The notes under the pieces are model-generated. The model was not told where the DNA came from. It saw only the letters and a program-made list of their open reading frames with translations, and ran no database searches. A stretch of DNA of 59,305 nt from Bacillota bacterium (GTDB taxonomy: Bacteria; Bacillota; Clostridia; Oscillospirales; Ruminococcaceae). Below are positions 9,722-18,773 of the stretch, piece by piece. The stretch lies in assembly GCA_023413185.1 (NCBI GenBank), contig JAEZQD010000041.1:1-59305 (forward strand). Reading direction: 5' to 3'. The translations under genes and the position numbers were made by a program. How positions within the stretch are numbered: the stretch's first letter is position 1; every line of letters begins with the position of its first letter.

Positions 9722-10891
9722 ATGCAGCGAATTGGATTGTTTGGAGGAACCTTCAACCCCATTCACATGGGGCATCTGCGCCTTGCTTTGGCGTTTGTGC
9801 AGTCGCTTTGCCTTGACCGGCTGATTGTCGTCCCCGACTATATGCCCCCGCACAAGGACGCGCGCGACCTCGCGGATGCGGTGGACCGCTACAATATGTG
9901 CCGCGTCGCCGTCGCGGGCATCCCCAATGCCGAGGTCAGCGATTTTGAGCTGCGCCGCGAGACCAAAAGCTATACGGTGCACACCCTGCAGCATTTTAGC
10001 GCTTTGTACCCCGACGCGGAGCTGTACTTTATCATGGGATCGGATATGTTCGTAACGCTCGAGGATTGGTACGACGCGAAAACGCTGTTTTCCCTTGCCA
10101 CCATGTGCGCCGGCGCGCGCAATCAGGGGGAGTACAAGCGCCTTGCGGAGTATGCCGACGCGCTTATCAAAAAGGGCGTAAGAACCTGCGTGCTGGACAT
10201 CGAGCCGTACGCGGCATCCTCCACCGACATCCGCGAAGGGCTGCGGCAGGTAGGCAGAGCGCGGCACGAGGCTTTGCCCGAGCCGGTTTGCCGTTATATA
10301 GACACCGTGCGCCCCTACGGCGGCGAGCGGGCGGACGTGCTTTTGTACAAGCAGGAGATTGCATCACGGCTGAGTGCGCAGCGGTACGAGCATTCGGTGT
10401 GTGTGGCAAAGGAGGCGGTAACGCTGTCCATCCTGTTTGGCGCGGATGAATACAAGGCGTACATCGCAGGGCTGCTACACGACATCGCAAAAGAGATGCC
10501 GCAGCAAGAGCAGTTGCAAATGGTTCAGAAGTCTGGTATAATTTTGGACGGTGTCGAGCAAAAAACACCAAAACTCTGGCATTCGATTTTGGGCGCACAG
10601 CTGGTGCGCGCACTTGGTATAAATGACGAGCAAATTATAAATGCTATAAGATACCATACTACGGCCCGCGAGGGTATTACTTTGTTGGAACAGGTTGTCT
10701 ATCTCGCGGACTGGATTTCGTTTGAACGCAGCTTTAAGGCGGCGCAACTCATTCGCGAGCGGATAGCTTTTGGCCTAGACAGCGCAATGCTTTGTGCACT
10801 CTCCGCTTCCATTGAGGGGCTTGCTAAGAGAGAGTGTTCACTCCACATCAATACGGTAATGGCGTACAACAGTTTTCTCCCCGCGGAATAA
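9722..10891 (+). CDS. nadD: Fused NadD nicotinate-nucleotide adenylyltransferase and YqeK HD hydrolase
   Basis: The N-terminal half (about residues 1-195) is NadD: GLFGGTFNPIHMGHL contains the nucleotidyltransferase HxGH motif (HMGH), followed by PPHK, MGSDMF and ASSTDIREGL (ISSTxIR-like). It makes deamido-NAD from NaMN and ATP. The C-terminal half (about 200-389) is a YqeK-type HD-domain phosphohydrolase: YEHSVCVAKEA, AGLLHDIAKEM and AIRYHTTAREG supply the metal-binding His/Asp residues; YqeK proteins hydrolyse Ap4A symmetrically. In many Firmicutes the two are separate adjacent genes; here one open frame covers both. The start follows GGAGGGAG. Confidence 0.93.
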   Translation: MQRIGLFGGTFNPIHMGHLRLALAFVQSLCLDRLIVVPDYMPPHKDARDLADAVDRYNMCRVAVAGIPNAEVSDFELRRETKSYTVHTLQHFSALYPDAELYFIMGSDMFVTLEDWYDAKTLFSLATMCAGARNQGEYKRLAEYADALIKKGVRTCVLDIEPYAASSTDIREGLRQVGRARHEALPEPVCRYIDTVRPYGGERADVLLYKQEIASRLSAQRYEHSVCVAKEAVTLSILFGADEYKAYIAGLLHDIAKEMPQQEQLQMVQKSGIILDGVEQKTPKLWHSILGAQLVRALGINDEQIINAIRYHTTAREGITLLEQVVYLADWISFERSFKAAQLIRERIAFGLDSAMLCALSASIEGLAKRECSLHINTVMAYNSFLPAE

Positions 10892-10947
10892 CACAAGCGG
10901 CGCGGTCGGGCATTTGGGTTCGGCGCCCCGTGCGGGAGGGCTCGGTT

Positions 10948-11904
10948 TTGAAGAATAAAGGGATTATTGTGTTCTCCGTCGCGTTTGCGGCGACGCTGCT
11001 GGTTTTGGTCGGCGGCTACTACCTGTTAAACACCGGCTTTTTGCGGCAAAGACCCACAGGGGACGCAAACGGCGTTGTTACGAAGCCCGAAGGGGCTTCG
11101 GGCGAGTCTTTTACTCCGCCACGGGCGGACGAGGTGGTCAACTTTTTGCTGTGCGGGCTGGACGAGAGCGAAGCGCTCACCGATGTCATCATGGTGGCAA
11201 GCCTTGACACCGCGCAGAAAACGGTCAACGTTTTTCAGATTCCGCGTGATACTTATGTAGGCATCGACCGCTACCCAACCGGCAAGATCAACGCCGTGTA
11301 CGGCAGTGCAAAAAAGGGGCAGACCAACATCGACGCGCTGATAGAGGAAGTCGAGCACACCTTCGCCCTGCCCATAGACCATTACGCCACGGTGAACCTG
11401 CAGGGGCTAAGGAAGATTGTTGATTCGATGGGCGGCGTTACGGTGGATATTCCCGAGAGCATCTACTTCACCAAAACAAAGGTGATAAAAAAGGGCGAGC
11501 AGGTTTTAAGCGGCGAGCAAGCGGAATGGTTTGTGCGCTACCGAGCGGGCTACGTGGATGGGGACATCGGACGTATGCGCGCGCAAGGGTTATTTTTAAA
11601 GGCTTGCGCCCAAACGGCGCTTTCCATGTCTCGTACCAAGATGCTTTCTGTGCTGACCCAAAACTATCAAAGCATCACCACCGACCTCACGCTGGCGCAG
11701 GTGATGGATTATTATAGTATGGTTAAGGACATTGATATTGATTCTGTGGAGTTCTATCTACCCGAGGGCAGTGGGGTAACCCACCAGAGCTACTCGGTGT
11801 ATGCCCTTGATAAGCAGAAGACGGCAGACCTGTTAAACGAGTATTTTCGTCCCTATACCGACGATGTGCCCGCGCAGGAGCTTCCCATATTAAAACCCCA
11901 ATAA
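10948..11904 (+). CDS. LytR-CpsA-Psr (LCP) family cell-wall glycopolymer ligase
   Basis: LCP enzymes attach anionic glycopolymers to peptidoglycan on the outside of the membrane. A short cytoplasmic start is followed by one membrane segment (IIVFSVAFAATLLVLVGGYY, residues about 6-25). The LCP domain then shows FLLCGLDESEALTDVIMV, IPRDTYVGI, KINAVYG, GGVTVDIPESI and FVRYRAGYVDGDIGRMRAQ, which carries the conserved Arg/Asp residues. The 318-residue protein starts at TTG 10948, 7 bases after GGGAGGG. It stands between nadD-yqeK and rsfS, as in many Clostridia. Confidence 0.93.
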   Translation: MKNKGIIVFSVAFAATLLVLVGGYYLLNTGFLRQRPTGDANGVVTKPEGASGESFTPPRADEVVNFLLCGLDESEALTDVIMVASLDTAQKTVNVFQIPRDTYVGIDRYPTGKINAVYGSAKKGQTNIDALIEEVEHTFALPIDHYATVNLQGLRKIVDSMGGVTVDIPESIYFTKTKVIKKGEQVLSGEQAEWFVRYRAGYVDGDIGRMRAQGLFLKACAQTALSMSRTKMLSVLTQNYQSITTDLTLAQVMDYYSMVKDIDIDSVEFYLPEGSGVTHQSYSVYALDKQKTADLLNEYFRPYTDDVPAQELPILKPQ

Positions 11905-11923
11905 AAGGAGGAATGGCAACTAA

Positions 11924-12283
11924 ATGACACCGCAACAAACAGCAAAACAGATTGTCGCCGTGCTCGATGCAAAAAAAGCGGAGGATATCACTGTTTTGCG
12001 CGTGCACGACCTCACCGTGATTACCGACTACTTTGTCGTTGCATCCGGCACCAACTCCACCCATGTGAAAAGCCTAGCGGACGAGGTGGAATTTAAGCTA
12101 AAAGAGCAGGGCGTTATGCCTGCGTTTGTAGAGGGCTACGGCTCCGCACAGTGGATCGCCCTTGACTACGGCAACGTCATCGTACATGTGTTTTACCCCG
12201 AGGCCCGCAAGTTTTACGATCTGGAGCGGCTGTGGGCAGATGCCGAGAAGATAGACACGCAAACCCTGCTTACGCAGGATTGA
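11924..12283 (+). CDS. rsfS: RsfS, ribosome silencing factor
   Basis: A 119-residue member of the RsfS/YbeB/Iojap family, which binds L14 of the large subunit and blocks subunit joining in starvation. Family segments are DITVLRVHDLTVITDYFVVASG, STHVKSLADEV, GYGSAQWIALDYGNVIVHVF and FYDLERLWADA. An AAAAGGAGG ribosome-binding site lies about 12 bases upstream. Its position downstream of the NadD-YqeK-LCP genes and before leuS is the standard Firmicute arrangement. Confidence 0.96.
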   Translation: MTPQQTAKQIVAVLDAKKAEDITVLRVHDLTVITDYFVVASGTNSTHVKSLADEVEFKLKEQGVMPAFVEGYGSAQWIALDYGNVIVHVFYPEARKFYDLERLWADAEKIDTQTLLTQD

Positions 12284-12373
12284 CATAGGAGCGCGGGTTT
12301 CCTTTTGCAGTAAAAAGGGTGCCCGTGCATATGCTTTTGGCGCGGACTTTTTGAAAGGAATGACCAACAAACA

Positions 12374-14782
12374 ATGAAGTACGATAGCTTTAAAGAAGTC
12401 GAGGCGAAGTGGCAGCATATTTGGGATGAGAAGAATGTGTTCGCCGCTAAGGCCGATTACACCCTGCCCAAATACTATGCGCTGGTGGAGTTTCCATACC
12501 CTTCGGGCGCGGGGCTGCACGTGGGGCATCCGCGCTCCTATACCGCCCTTGATATTGTTTCGCGCAAAAAGCGCCTGCAGGGCTTTAACGTGCTCTACCC
12601 CATGGGGTGGGACGCGTTTGGTCTGCCCACCGAGAACTACGCGATAAAGAACCACATCCACCCCGAGGTGGTTACAAGGGATAACATCGCCCGCTTTAAG
12701 TCGCAGCTTAAGGCACTGGGGCTTTCGTTTGACTGGAAGCGGGAGATCAACACCACCGACCCCGAATACTTCCGCTGGACGCAGTGGATATTCCTACAGC
12801 TCTTTAACCGCGGTCTTGCTTACAAAAAGGAGATGGCGGTAAACTGGTGTACCGACTGCAAGGTCGTGCTCGCCAACGAAGAGGTGGTAAACGGCACCTG
12901 CGAGCGCTGCCACGGCGAGGTGGTTCGCCGCGTAAAGAGCCAGTGGATGCTCAAGATTACCGAGTATGCACAGCGACTGCTTGACGACTTGGATACCGTC
13001 GATTACGTTGAGCGCGTAAAGGTCTCGCAGCGCAACTGGATTGGACGCTCTACCGGTGCGGAGGTGGACTTCACCACCACGGCCGGCGACGTTATGCGCG
13101 TATTCACCACCCGACCCGACACGCTGTTCGGCGCAACCTATATGGTCATGTCACCCGAGCATGAGCTCATAGAAAAATGGGCACCGCTCATTACCAATAT
13201 GGACGAGGTTACCGCCTACCAGCAGGAGGCGGCGAAAAAATCCGACTTTGACCGCACCGAGGTGGCTAAGGAGAAAACCGGCGTTCGCCTTGCGGGCGTT
13301 ACGGCGATTAACCCCGTTAACGACGCAAAAATCCCCATCTATATTGCCGACTACGTGCTTACAAGCTACGGCACCGGCGCCATTATGGCTGTGCCTGCCC
13401 ACGATACCCGCGACTGGGAGTTTGCCAAGAAGTTTGACCTGCCTATTATCGAGGTGGTTAAGGGCGGCGATGTGCTAAACGAGGCGTTTACCGACTGCGA
13501 CAGCGGTGTGATGGTGAACTCCGGCATCCTTGACGGGTTGAGCGTGGAGGACGCAAAGAACAAGATTATCGCATGGCTTGACCAGAACAAGAAGGGCACG
13601 CCCAAGGTGAACTTTAAGCTGCGCGACTGGGTGTTTTCCCGCCAGCGGTATTGGGGCGAGCCTATCCCGATTGTCGTGTGCCCCAACTGCGGGTATGTTC
13701 CGCTGCCCGAAAGCGAGCTGCCTCTTTGCCTGCCGCAGATCGAGTCTTACGAACAGACCGAAACGGGCGAATCGCCCTTAGCCAAGATAGACGAGTGGGT
13801 AAACACCACCTGTCCGCACTGCGGCGGAGCCGCCAAGCGCGAAACTGACACCATGCCCCAGTGGGCAGGCTCGTCCTGGTACTTCTTGCGTTACTGCGAC
13901 CCGCACTTCGGCGCGGGCGTAGCCTCTAAGGAGGCGCTGGAGTACTGGATGCCCGTAGACTGGTACAACGGCGGCATGGAGCACACCACCCTGCATCTGC
14001 TGTATTCCCGCTTTTGGCACAAGTTTTTGTACGATATCGGCGTGGTATCCACCGCCGAGCCGTATTCAAAGCGAACCAGCCATGGTATGATTCTGGGCGA
14101 GAACGGCGAGAAGATGAGTAAGTCCCGCGGCAACGTTGTCAACCCCGATGACATCATCGCGGAGTTTGGCGCCGATACCATGCGCCTGTATGAGATGTTC
14201 ATCGGCGACTTTGAAAAGAGCGCTCCGTGGAATACCGCGTCCATCCGCGGGTGCCGTCGCTTCCTTGACCGCGTATGGGATCTGCAGGACTGTGTCGTTG
14301 ACGCGAAGGAGTATCGTCCCGAGCTTGAGACCGCCTTCCACAAGACCATCAAAAAGGTCGGGGAGGATATCGAAGCCCTGAAGTTTAATACGGCCATTGC
14401 GGCGATGATGTCGTTGCTCAACGACATCGCAAAGACGGGGTCGGTCAACCGCGCGGAGTTTAAAACCTTCCTTGCATTGCTTAACCCCTTTGCGCCGCAC
14501 ATCACCGAGGAGCTGTGGAGCATCTGCGGCTTTGACGGTATGCTGGCACATGCTAAATGGCCGCAGTATCTGCCCGAAAAGTGCAAAGAAGATACGGTGG
14601 AGGTTGCGGTTCAGATTAACGGCAAGGTGCGCGAGCGTATGGTTATAAACAGTGCGGCTACCCAGGCGGACGTGCTTGCCCAGGCAAAGCTGCTGCCGCG
14701 TATCGCCGAAAGCATAGAGGGCAAACAGCTTGTTAAAGAGCTGTATGTTCCCGGCAAGCTCGTAAACCTGGTGGTAAAGTAA
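12374..14782 (+). CDS. leuS: Leucyl-tRNA synthetase
   Basis: Class I aminoacyl-tRNA synthetase of 802 residues, normal for bacterial LeuRS. The N-terminus has the HIGH-type motif in PYPSGAGLHVGHP (about residue 40-53), a zinc-binding-like knuckle CTDCKVVLANEEV...CERCH, the CP1 editing insert (including FTTRPDTLFGATYMV and GTGAIMAVPAHDTRD) and the KMSKS loop GEKMSKSRGNVVNPDD. A second cysteine knuckle is at CPNCGYVP. I saw no T-box leader in the 90 bp upstream, so it may be transcribed from rsfS. Confidence 0.98.
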   Translation: MKYDSFKEVEAKWQHIWDEKNVFAAKADYTLPKYYALVEFPYPSGAGLHVGHPRSYTALDIVSRKKRLQGFNVLYPMGWDAFGLPTENYAIKNHIHPEVVTRDNIARFKSQLKALGLSFDWKREINTTDPEYFRWTQWIFLQLFNRGLAYKKEMAVNWCTDCKVVLANEEVVNGTCERCHGEVVRRVKSQWMLKITEYAQRLLDDLDTVDYVERVKVSQRNWIGRSTGAEVDFTTTAGDVMRVFTTRPDTLFGATYMVMSPEHELIEKWAPLITNMDEVTAYQQEAAKKSDFDRTEVAKEKTGVRLAGVTAINPVNDAKIPIYIADYVLTSYGTGAIMAVPAHDTRDWEFAKKFDLPIIEVVKGGDVLNEAFTDCDSGVMVNSGILDGLSVEDAKNKIIAWLDQNKKGTPKVNFKLRDWVFSRQRYWGEPIPIVVCPNCGYVPLPESELPLCLPQIESYEQTETGESPLAKIDEWVNTTCPHCGGAAKRETDTMPQWAGSSWYFLRYCDPHFGAGVASKEALEYWMPVDWYNGGMEHTTLHLLYSRFWHKFLYDIGVVSTAEPYSKRTSHGMILGENGEKMSKSRGNVVNPDDIIAEFGADTMRLYEMFIGDFEKSAPWNTASIRGCRRFLDRVWDLQDCVVDAKEYRPELETAFHKTIKKVGEDIEALKFNTAIAAMMSLLNDIAKTGSVNRAEFKTFLALLNPFAPHITEELWSICGFDGMLAHAKWPQYLPEKCKEDTVEVAVQINGKVRERMVINSAATQADVLAQAKLLPRIAESIEGKQLVKELYVPGKLVNLVVK

Positions 14783-15036
14783 AATTTTCTCGATGCAAGC
14801 CGGCGGCACAGCCTGTTGGTTTGCCCCGTTAGGGTTACACTTGAAGGGATGGTTGCACCGAAGGCGGGGCAGAAGCCATCCTGCTACAACGATTTTATTG
14901 TGTGTGCGCGCAACGATGTATCAACTGGGATACAATATCTTGTTTTGCAGTGAATATCAAATTGGCATGCGGCAAAACGCGAAAGCCAAATTGAGGAAAA
15001 TCACACAAAAACCACACATCAATCGGGCTGTAGCTA
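14783..15036 (+). other. Gap between leuS and the rpsU promoter with interleaved complementary segments
   Basis: No convincing gene. GCCCCG (14823-14828) can pair with CGGGGC (14865-14870), and GGATGG (14847-14852) with CCATCC (14876-14881). The two pairs interleave, so they form either a pseudoknot or competing hairpins. No T-rich terminator follows. The role is unknown; it could be the leuS 3' untranslated region. Confidence 0.35.
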
Positions 15037-15066
15037 TTGACAGAACAGCAAACCGCATTGTATAAT
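15037..15066 (+). promoter_or_regulatory. Sigma-A-type promoter of rpsU
   Basis: Consensus -35 TTGACA at 15037-15042 and consensus -10 TATAAT at 15061-15066, separated by 18 bp, ending 90 bp before the rpsU start. This is the closest match to consensus in the window, which fits a ribosomal protein gene. Confidence 0.85.
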
Positions 15067-15156
15067 TACACTTGTTACTAAAGATGTAGGGTCGATTTTA
15101 GGTTCGGGCTTACGGTTTAGATTACCCTGCCGCGTGGCGGAGGGAGGGAATTTGAA

Positions 15157-15333
15157 ATGGCTGAAATCCGTATTAAAGATAACGAAACTCTCGACAGCGC
15201 TCTTAGACGCTTTAAAAGGCAGTGCGCCAGAGCTGGCGTTTTGCAGGAGGTTCGCAAAAGAGAACATTACGAGAAACCATCCGTAAAGCGCAAGAAGAAG
15301 TCAGAGGCTGCGCGTAAACGCAAGTTTAAATAA
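15157..15333 (+). CDS. rpsU: 30S ribosomal protein S21
   Basis: A 58-residue basic protein reading MAEIRIKDNETLDSALRRFK, then CARAGVLQEVRKREHYEKP and a Lys/Arg-rich tail (SVKRKKKSEAARKRK), the standard Firmicute S21. S21 joins the 30S platform and helps initiation. The ATG follows GGAGGGAGGG by 7 bases. It has its own consensus promoter and a strong terminator, so it is a monocistronic unit. Confidence 0.97.
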   Translation: MAEIRIKDNETLDSALRRFKRQCARAGVLQEVRKREHYEKPSVKRKKKSEAARKRKFK

Positions 15334-15366
15334 GCTTGTGACTGGTTGTTACCACCAAAAAAGACA

Positions 15367-15392
15367 AGCGGGCGCATAGCCCGCTTTTTTCT
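15367..15392 (+). terminator. Rho-independent terminator of rpsU
   Basis: Perfect 7-bp stem AGCGGGC / GCCCGCT with loop GCATA, followed by six T residues. Confidence 0.93.
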
Positions 15393-15545
15393 TTTGATTT
15401 TTATGTGCCGGTTATGGTTAACAGCTTCGCCTTTTTGTAAATACTATTGTGTTTAGAAACTACAATTGAGGCTTTGTAAATAATGAGCTTGCTGCGGGTA
15501 ACCGTGTGATTTTAGGGTATTGCTAACCACAAGGAAAGGCGCTGT

Positions 15546-16055
15546 ATGAAGAAAAACACGATTCCAGACCTAATTATAGATAAGATATGGCAGATAGATA
15601 CGCAGGTGCTTCGTGATTTGGGTGTGCAGGCGCTGATTGTGGATGTGGACAATACCTTGTCCTCCCACGGCTCGCCGCTGCCCGAAAAAGAGGTTGTGCC
15701 GTGGCTTGCGCGCATGAACGAGCTTAAGGTGCCGGTGGTTATCCTGTCCAACAACACAAAGGCACGCGTGGAACCGTTTGCGAAAAAGCTCGGGCTGCCG
15801 TTTGTGCATTTTGCGGTAAAGCCCATGCGCAGCGGCTTCTTGCGTGCGCAGGCACAGCTGTCTCACCCCGCGGGCGAGATTGCCGTGGTGGGCGACCAGA
15901 TATTTACCGATATCGTCGGCGGCAACAAAATGGGCATGAAGACGGTGCTGGTGTTGCCCATAAAGGACGACACCAACCTGTGGGTTCGCTTCAAACGCGG
16001 GTTTGAAAAGCGGTACATCGACCGTTATTACCGCGACAAATCAAAACGCTCGTAA
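15546..16055 (+). CDS. YqeG-family HAD IIIA phosphatase
   Basis: 169-residue HAD-superfamily protein. Motif I is LIVDVDNTLSSHG (DxDxT) at about residues 28-40, motif II is VVILSNNTK, and the C-terminal motif IV region is VVGDQIFTDIVGGNKMG. These match the YqeG/mitochondrial PGP1-like group, for which phosphatidylglycerophosphate phosphatase activity is known in some members. The start follows AAGGAAAGG. In other Firmicutes yqeG is near aroE/nadD. The substrate here is inferred from family only. Confidence 0.88.
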   Translation: MKKNTIPDLIIDKIWQIDTQVLRDLGVQALIVDVDNTLSSHGSPLPEKEVVPWLARMNELKVPVVILSNNTKARVEPFAKKLGLPFVHFAVKPMRSGFLRAQAQLSHPAGEIAVVGDQIFTDIVGGNKMGMKTVLVLPIKDDTNLWVRFKRGFEKRYIDRYYRDKSKRS

Positions 16056-16130
16056 ACGTGGCTACACTTGGCTTTGACGTATTTTATGGCGTGCGCCGCC
16101 TTGGCGTACCTGAAATAAGGGGTGACGAAC

Positions 16131-16991
16131 ATGGGTGTCTACTTTGGTCCTGCCGGCAACTCGAACAGCTTTGCCGCCATGGGCTACAAAAAGAATACCG
16201 ATATCCCCGGCTATGTGGTTAAAATGGGGCTGAATGCCTACGAGTACCAGTGCGGGCGGGGCGTAAAGATATCGGAGGATTCGGCAAAGGCACTGGGCAG
16301 ACAGGCGGCGGAGCACGGGGTACAGCTTTCTCTGCACTCTCCGTACTACATCTCCCTTTCCAGTGTCGAGGAGGAAAAACGCCTCGGGTCCATTCGCTAC
16401 ATCCTGCAAAGCGCGAGCGCGGTGGATGCAATGGGCGGGGTGCGTGTGGTCGTGCATTCGGGCTCGGCATCCAAGATTTCGCGGGAGCAGGCGCTGGAAT
16501 ACGCAAAGGAAACCTTAAAAATGGCGGCACTGGCACTGGATGAACAGGGGTTGTCACACATACGGCTTTGCCCCGAGACGATGGGTAAAATCAATCAGCT
16601 TGGCACACTCGAGGAGGTTATCGAGCTGTGTAAGGTAGACGAGCGGTTCATCCCCTGCATCGACTTCGGGCACCTCAACGCTCGCACCCTGGGCGGCTTG
16701 CGCACCTTCTCGGACTACGAGGAGATCTTTGCAACGATTGAAAACGGGCTGGGGCTTTCGCGTCTGCGGGAGTTTCACGCCCACTTTTCCAAGATAGAAT
16801 ACACCCAAAACGGCGGAGAAAAGCGGCACCTGACGTTTGAAGACACCGTGTACGGTCCGGATTTCGAGCCGGTGGCGGAGCTGGTGGCAAGGAAGAACTG
16901 CTCGCCCACCATCATCTGTGAGTCGGACGGCACCCAAGCCGAGGACGCAAAGGCAATGAGGGACATCTACGAGGCGGTTATCGCGAGGTAA
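16131..16991 (+). CDS. Endonuclease IV-like TIM-barrel protein (AP endonuclease family 2)
   Basis: 286 residues with the array of metal ligands expected for endonuclease IV: LHSPYYISLS (His), VVHSGSASK (His), CPETMGK (Glu), CIDFGHLNA (Asp, His), HAHFSKIEY (His) and CESDG (Glu). The family cleaves DNA 5' to abasic sites using a trinuclear zinc centre. I used ATG 16131, eight bases after AAGGGG, rather than GTG 16122. It lies between yqeG and aroQ on the plus strand. Confidence 0.85.
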   Translation: MGVYFGPAGNSNSFAAMGYKKNTDIPGYVVKMGLNAYEYQCGRGVKISEDSAKALGRQAAEHGVQLSLHSPYYISLSSVEEEKRLGSIRYILQSASAVDAMGGVRVVVHSGSASKISREQALEYAKETLKMAALALDEQGLSHIRLCPETMGKINQLGTLEEVIELCKVDERFIPCIDFGHLNARTLGGLRTFSDYEEIFATIENGLGLSRLREFHAHFSKIEYTQNGGEKRHLTFEDTVYGPDFEPVAELVARKNCSPTIICESDGTQAEDAKAMRDIYEAVIAR

Positions 16992-17040
16992 ATTTGCGCT
17001 TTTCGCAGACCGGCTTGCGCACAAGGAAAGGACGAAATGC

Positions 17041-17481
17041 ATGAACACAAAAATACTCGTTATCAACGGTCCGAATCTCAACCTCACCGGCACTCGCAAG
17101 CCGGAGATCTACGGCACCACCACCTTGGCGGAGATCAATGAGCAGATTGCGGCGTATGCAGCCGAGAAGGGGCTTGCTTGCGATTTCTTCCAGAGCAACC
17201 ACGAGGGTGCAATTATCGACAGACTGCACGAGGCAAAAGGGGTGTACAAAGGGGTTATCCTCAACGCGGGGGGATACTCCCATTACAGCTACGCCATCCG
17301 CGATGCCATCGAGGCGGTGGAGCTGCCGGTGGTGGAGGTGCACATCTCCAACATCTTTGCGCGCGACGAGTTTCGTGCGCATCCGGTTCTCAGCGCCGTG
17401 TGCATCGGGCACATCAGTGGCTTCGGTGCGCCGGAGTCTTACCTTTTGGCGGTGGATGCGCTTTCTAGGCGAAAGGGTTAA
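17041..17481 (+). CDS. aroQ: Type II 3-dehydroquinate dehydratase
   Basis: Shikimate pathway enzyme, 146 residues, which forms dodecamers in the family. The N-terminus ILVINGPNLNLTGTRKPEIYG contains the catalytic Arg/Tyr loop, then ILNAGGYSHYSYAIRDAIEA with the catalytic His, and PVVEVHISNIFARDEFR. It is 59 bp upstream of the M24 peptidase and then efp, an order conserved in Bacillus and Clostridia. Confidence 0.96.
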   Translation: MNTKILVINGPNLNLTGTRKPEIYGTTTLAEINEQIAAYAAEKGLACDFFQSNHEGAIIDRLHEAKGVYKGVILNAGGYSHYSYAIRDAIEAVELPVVEVHISNIFARDEFRAHPVLSAVCIGHISGFGAPESYLLAVDALSRRKG

Positions 17482-17540
17482 TGCGGCTGTTTGCCGAAGA
17501 TGTAGATTGGTTTTTGGTTTAAGAAAGAGGAGTATACGAC

Positions 17541-18623
17541 GTGGCAACTGCAACCAACAAGCTATACAAACTAAAAGAAAGACTGCCGCAGGGTATAGAC
17601 GCCGCGGTTATTGTGTCGCGCCCCAACCGCAGGTACTATCTGGGGTTCGATTCGCACGATGCCGGGCTTTTGTTTGTCACGCGCACAAAGTCGTATTTTA
17701 TTATCGATTTTCGTTACATCGAAACGGCACGCGCCAAGGTACAGGGTGCGGAGGTTGTGCTGCAGGATGATATCTACGCGCAGGTGCGCGAGCTGTGCAA
17801 CCGCCACAACGTAAAAACCGCCGCGACCGAGACGAGCTATGTTACCCTGCGCGAGGCGGCACGGATTCGACGCATGCTGTCCGGCGCGGAGATGTTAGAA
17901 ACGAGTGAGCTTGATGATGCGATTCGTGCCCAGCGCGCGGTGAAGGACGCGCAGGAGATTGCAAGCCTCAAAGAGGCGCAGCGCCTGACCGACGAGACGT
18001 TTTCGTACATCCTGCCCCGTATCACCGCCGGAAAAACCGAGCGAGAGATAGCCCTTGACATGGAGCTTTACATCCGCAGGCAGGGCGCGGAGGCGGCATC
18101 GTTTGACTTTATTGTGGTTGCGGGCAAGAACAGCTCGCTGCCGCACGGCATACCGGGCGATACGATCTTGCAACGCGGCGATTTTGTAACCATGGACTTT
18201 GGCGCCGTGGTGGACGGCTACCATTCCGATATGACCCGCACGGTGGCGCTGGGGCAGGTAGACGACGAACAGCGCCGTGTTTACGATACCGTGCTTGCCG
18301 CGCAAAAAGCGGTGCTTGCGCAGATTAAGGCGGGCGTAAACTGCGCCGCAATGGACAAAATAGCAAGGGACATCATCTACAACGCGGGCTACGAGGGGTG
18401 CTTTGGGCACGGGCTTGGGCACAGCGTCGGCGTCGAGATACACGAAAACCCACGTTTTTCGCCAGCATGTGACGAAAATGCCCCCGCAGGCACGGTCATG
18501 ACCGTGGAGCCGGGCATTTATCTGGCAGGGCGGTTTGGTGTGCGAATCGAGGATTTTGGCGTGGTTACCGAGGATGGCTTTGACAACTTTACTAAAAGCC
18601 CGAAAGAGCTGCTGCTATTGTAA
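17541..18623 (+). CDS. M24-family Xaa-Pro aminopeptidase
   Basis: 360-residue creatinase/aminopeptidase fold. The N-terminal domain (1-135) is followed by the M24 catalytic domain with its five metal ligands: DFGAVVDGYHSDMTRT (two Asp), GHGLGHSVGVEIHE (His), VEPGIYL (Glu) and RIEDFG (Glu). It cleaves N-terminal residues before proline. The start is GTG at 17541 preceded by AAAGAGGAG. The position directly upstream of efp is the usual one in Firmicutes (yqhT-like). Confidence 0.94.
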   Translation: MATATNKLYKLKERLPQGIDAAVIVSRPNRRYYLGFDSHDAGLLFVTRTKSYFIIDFRYIETARAKVQGAEVVLQDDIYAQVRELCNRHNVKTAATETSYVTLREAARIRRMLSGAEMLETSELDDAIRAQRAVKDAQEIASLKEAQRLTDETFSYILPRITAGKTEREIALDMELYIRRQGAEAASFDFIVVAGKNSSLPHGIPGDTILQRGDFVTMDFGAVVDGYHSDMTRTVALGQVDDEQRRVYDTVLAAQKAVLAQIKAGVNCAAMDKIARDIIYNAGYEGCFGHGLGHSVGVEIHENPRFSPACDENAPAGTVMTVEPGIYLAGRFGVRIEDFGVVTEDGFDNFTKSPKELLLL

Positions 18624-18655
18624 AGAAAATACGCGTAAAACAGCGAAAATAAAAA

Positions 18656-18681
18656 ATAACACTTGAAAAGTTTAGTGTTAT
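18656..18681. repeat. Inverted repeat between the M24 peptidase gene and efp
   Basis: ATAACACT at 18656-18663 and AGTGTTAT at 18674-18681 form a perfect 8-bp inverted repeat around a 10-base spacer, 33 bp after the peptidase stop and 93 bp before efp. No T tract follows, so it may be a weak terminator or an operator; I cannot decide. Confidence 0.4.
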
Positions 18682-18773
18682 CATATAAACTTAGAATGTT
18701 ATAGACTAACGACCAATTACCCAGTGCTTGCAATGCGTTTTGTGACACTGAAATTGATGGAGGGTTACATTAT

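Noticed and set aside
12284..12373. T-box leader before leuS
   Set aside because: Only 90 bp with no T-box core sequence or specifier stem.
14793..15065. 90-codon frame between leuS and rpsU
   Set aside because: It runs into the rpsU promoter, lacks a ribosome-binding site and has no family character.
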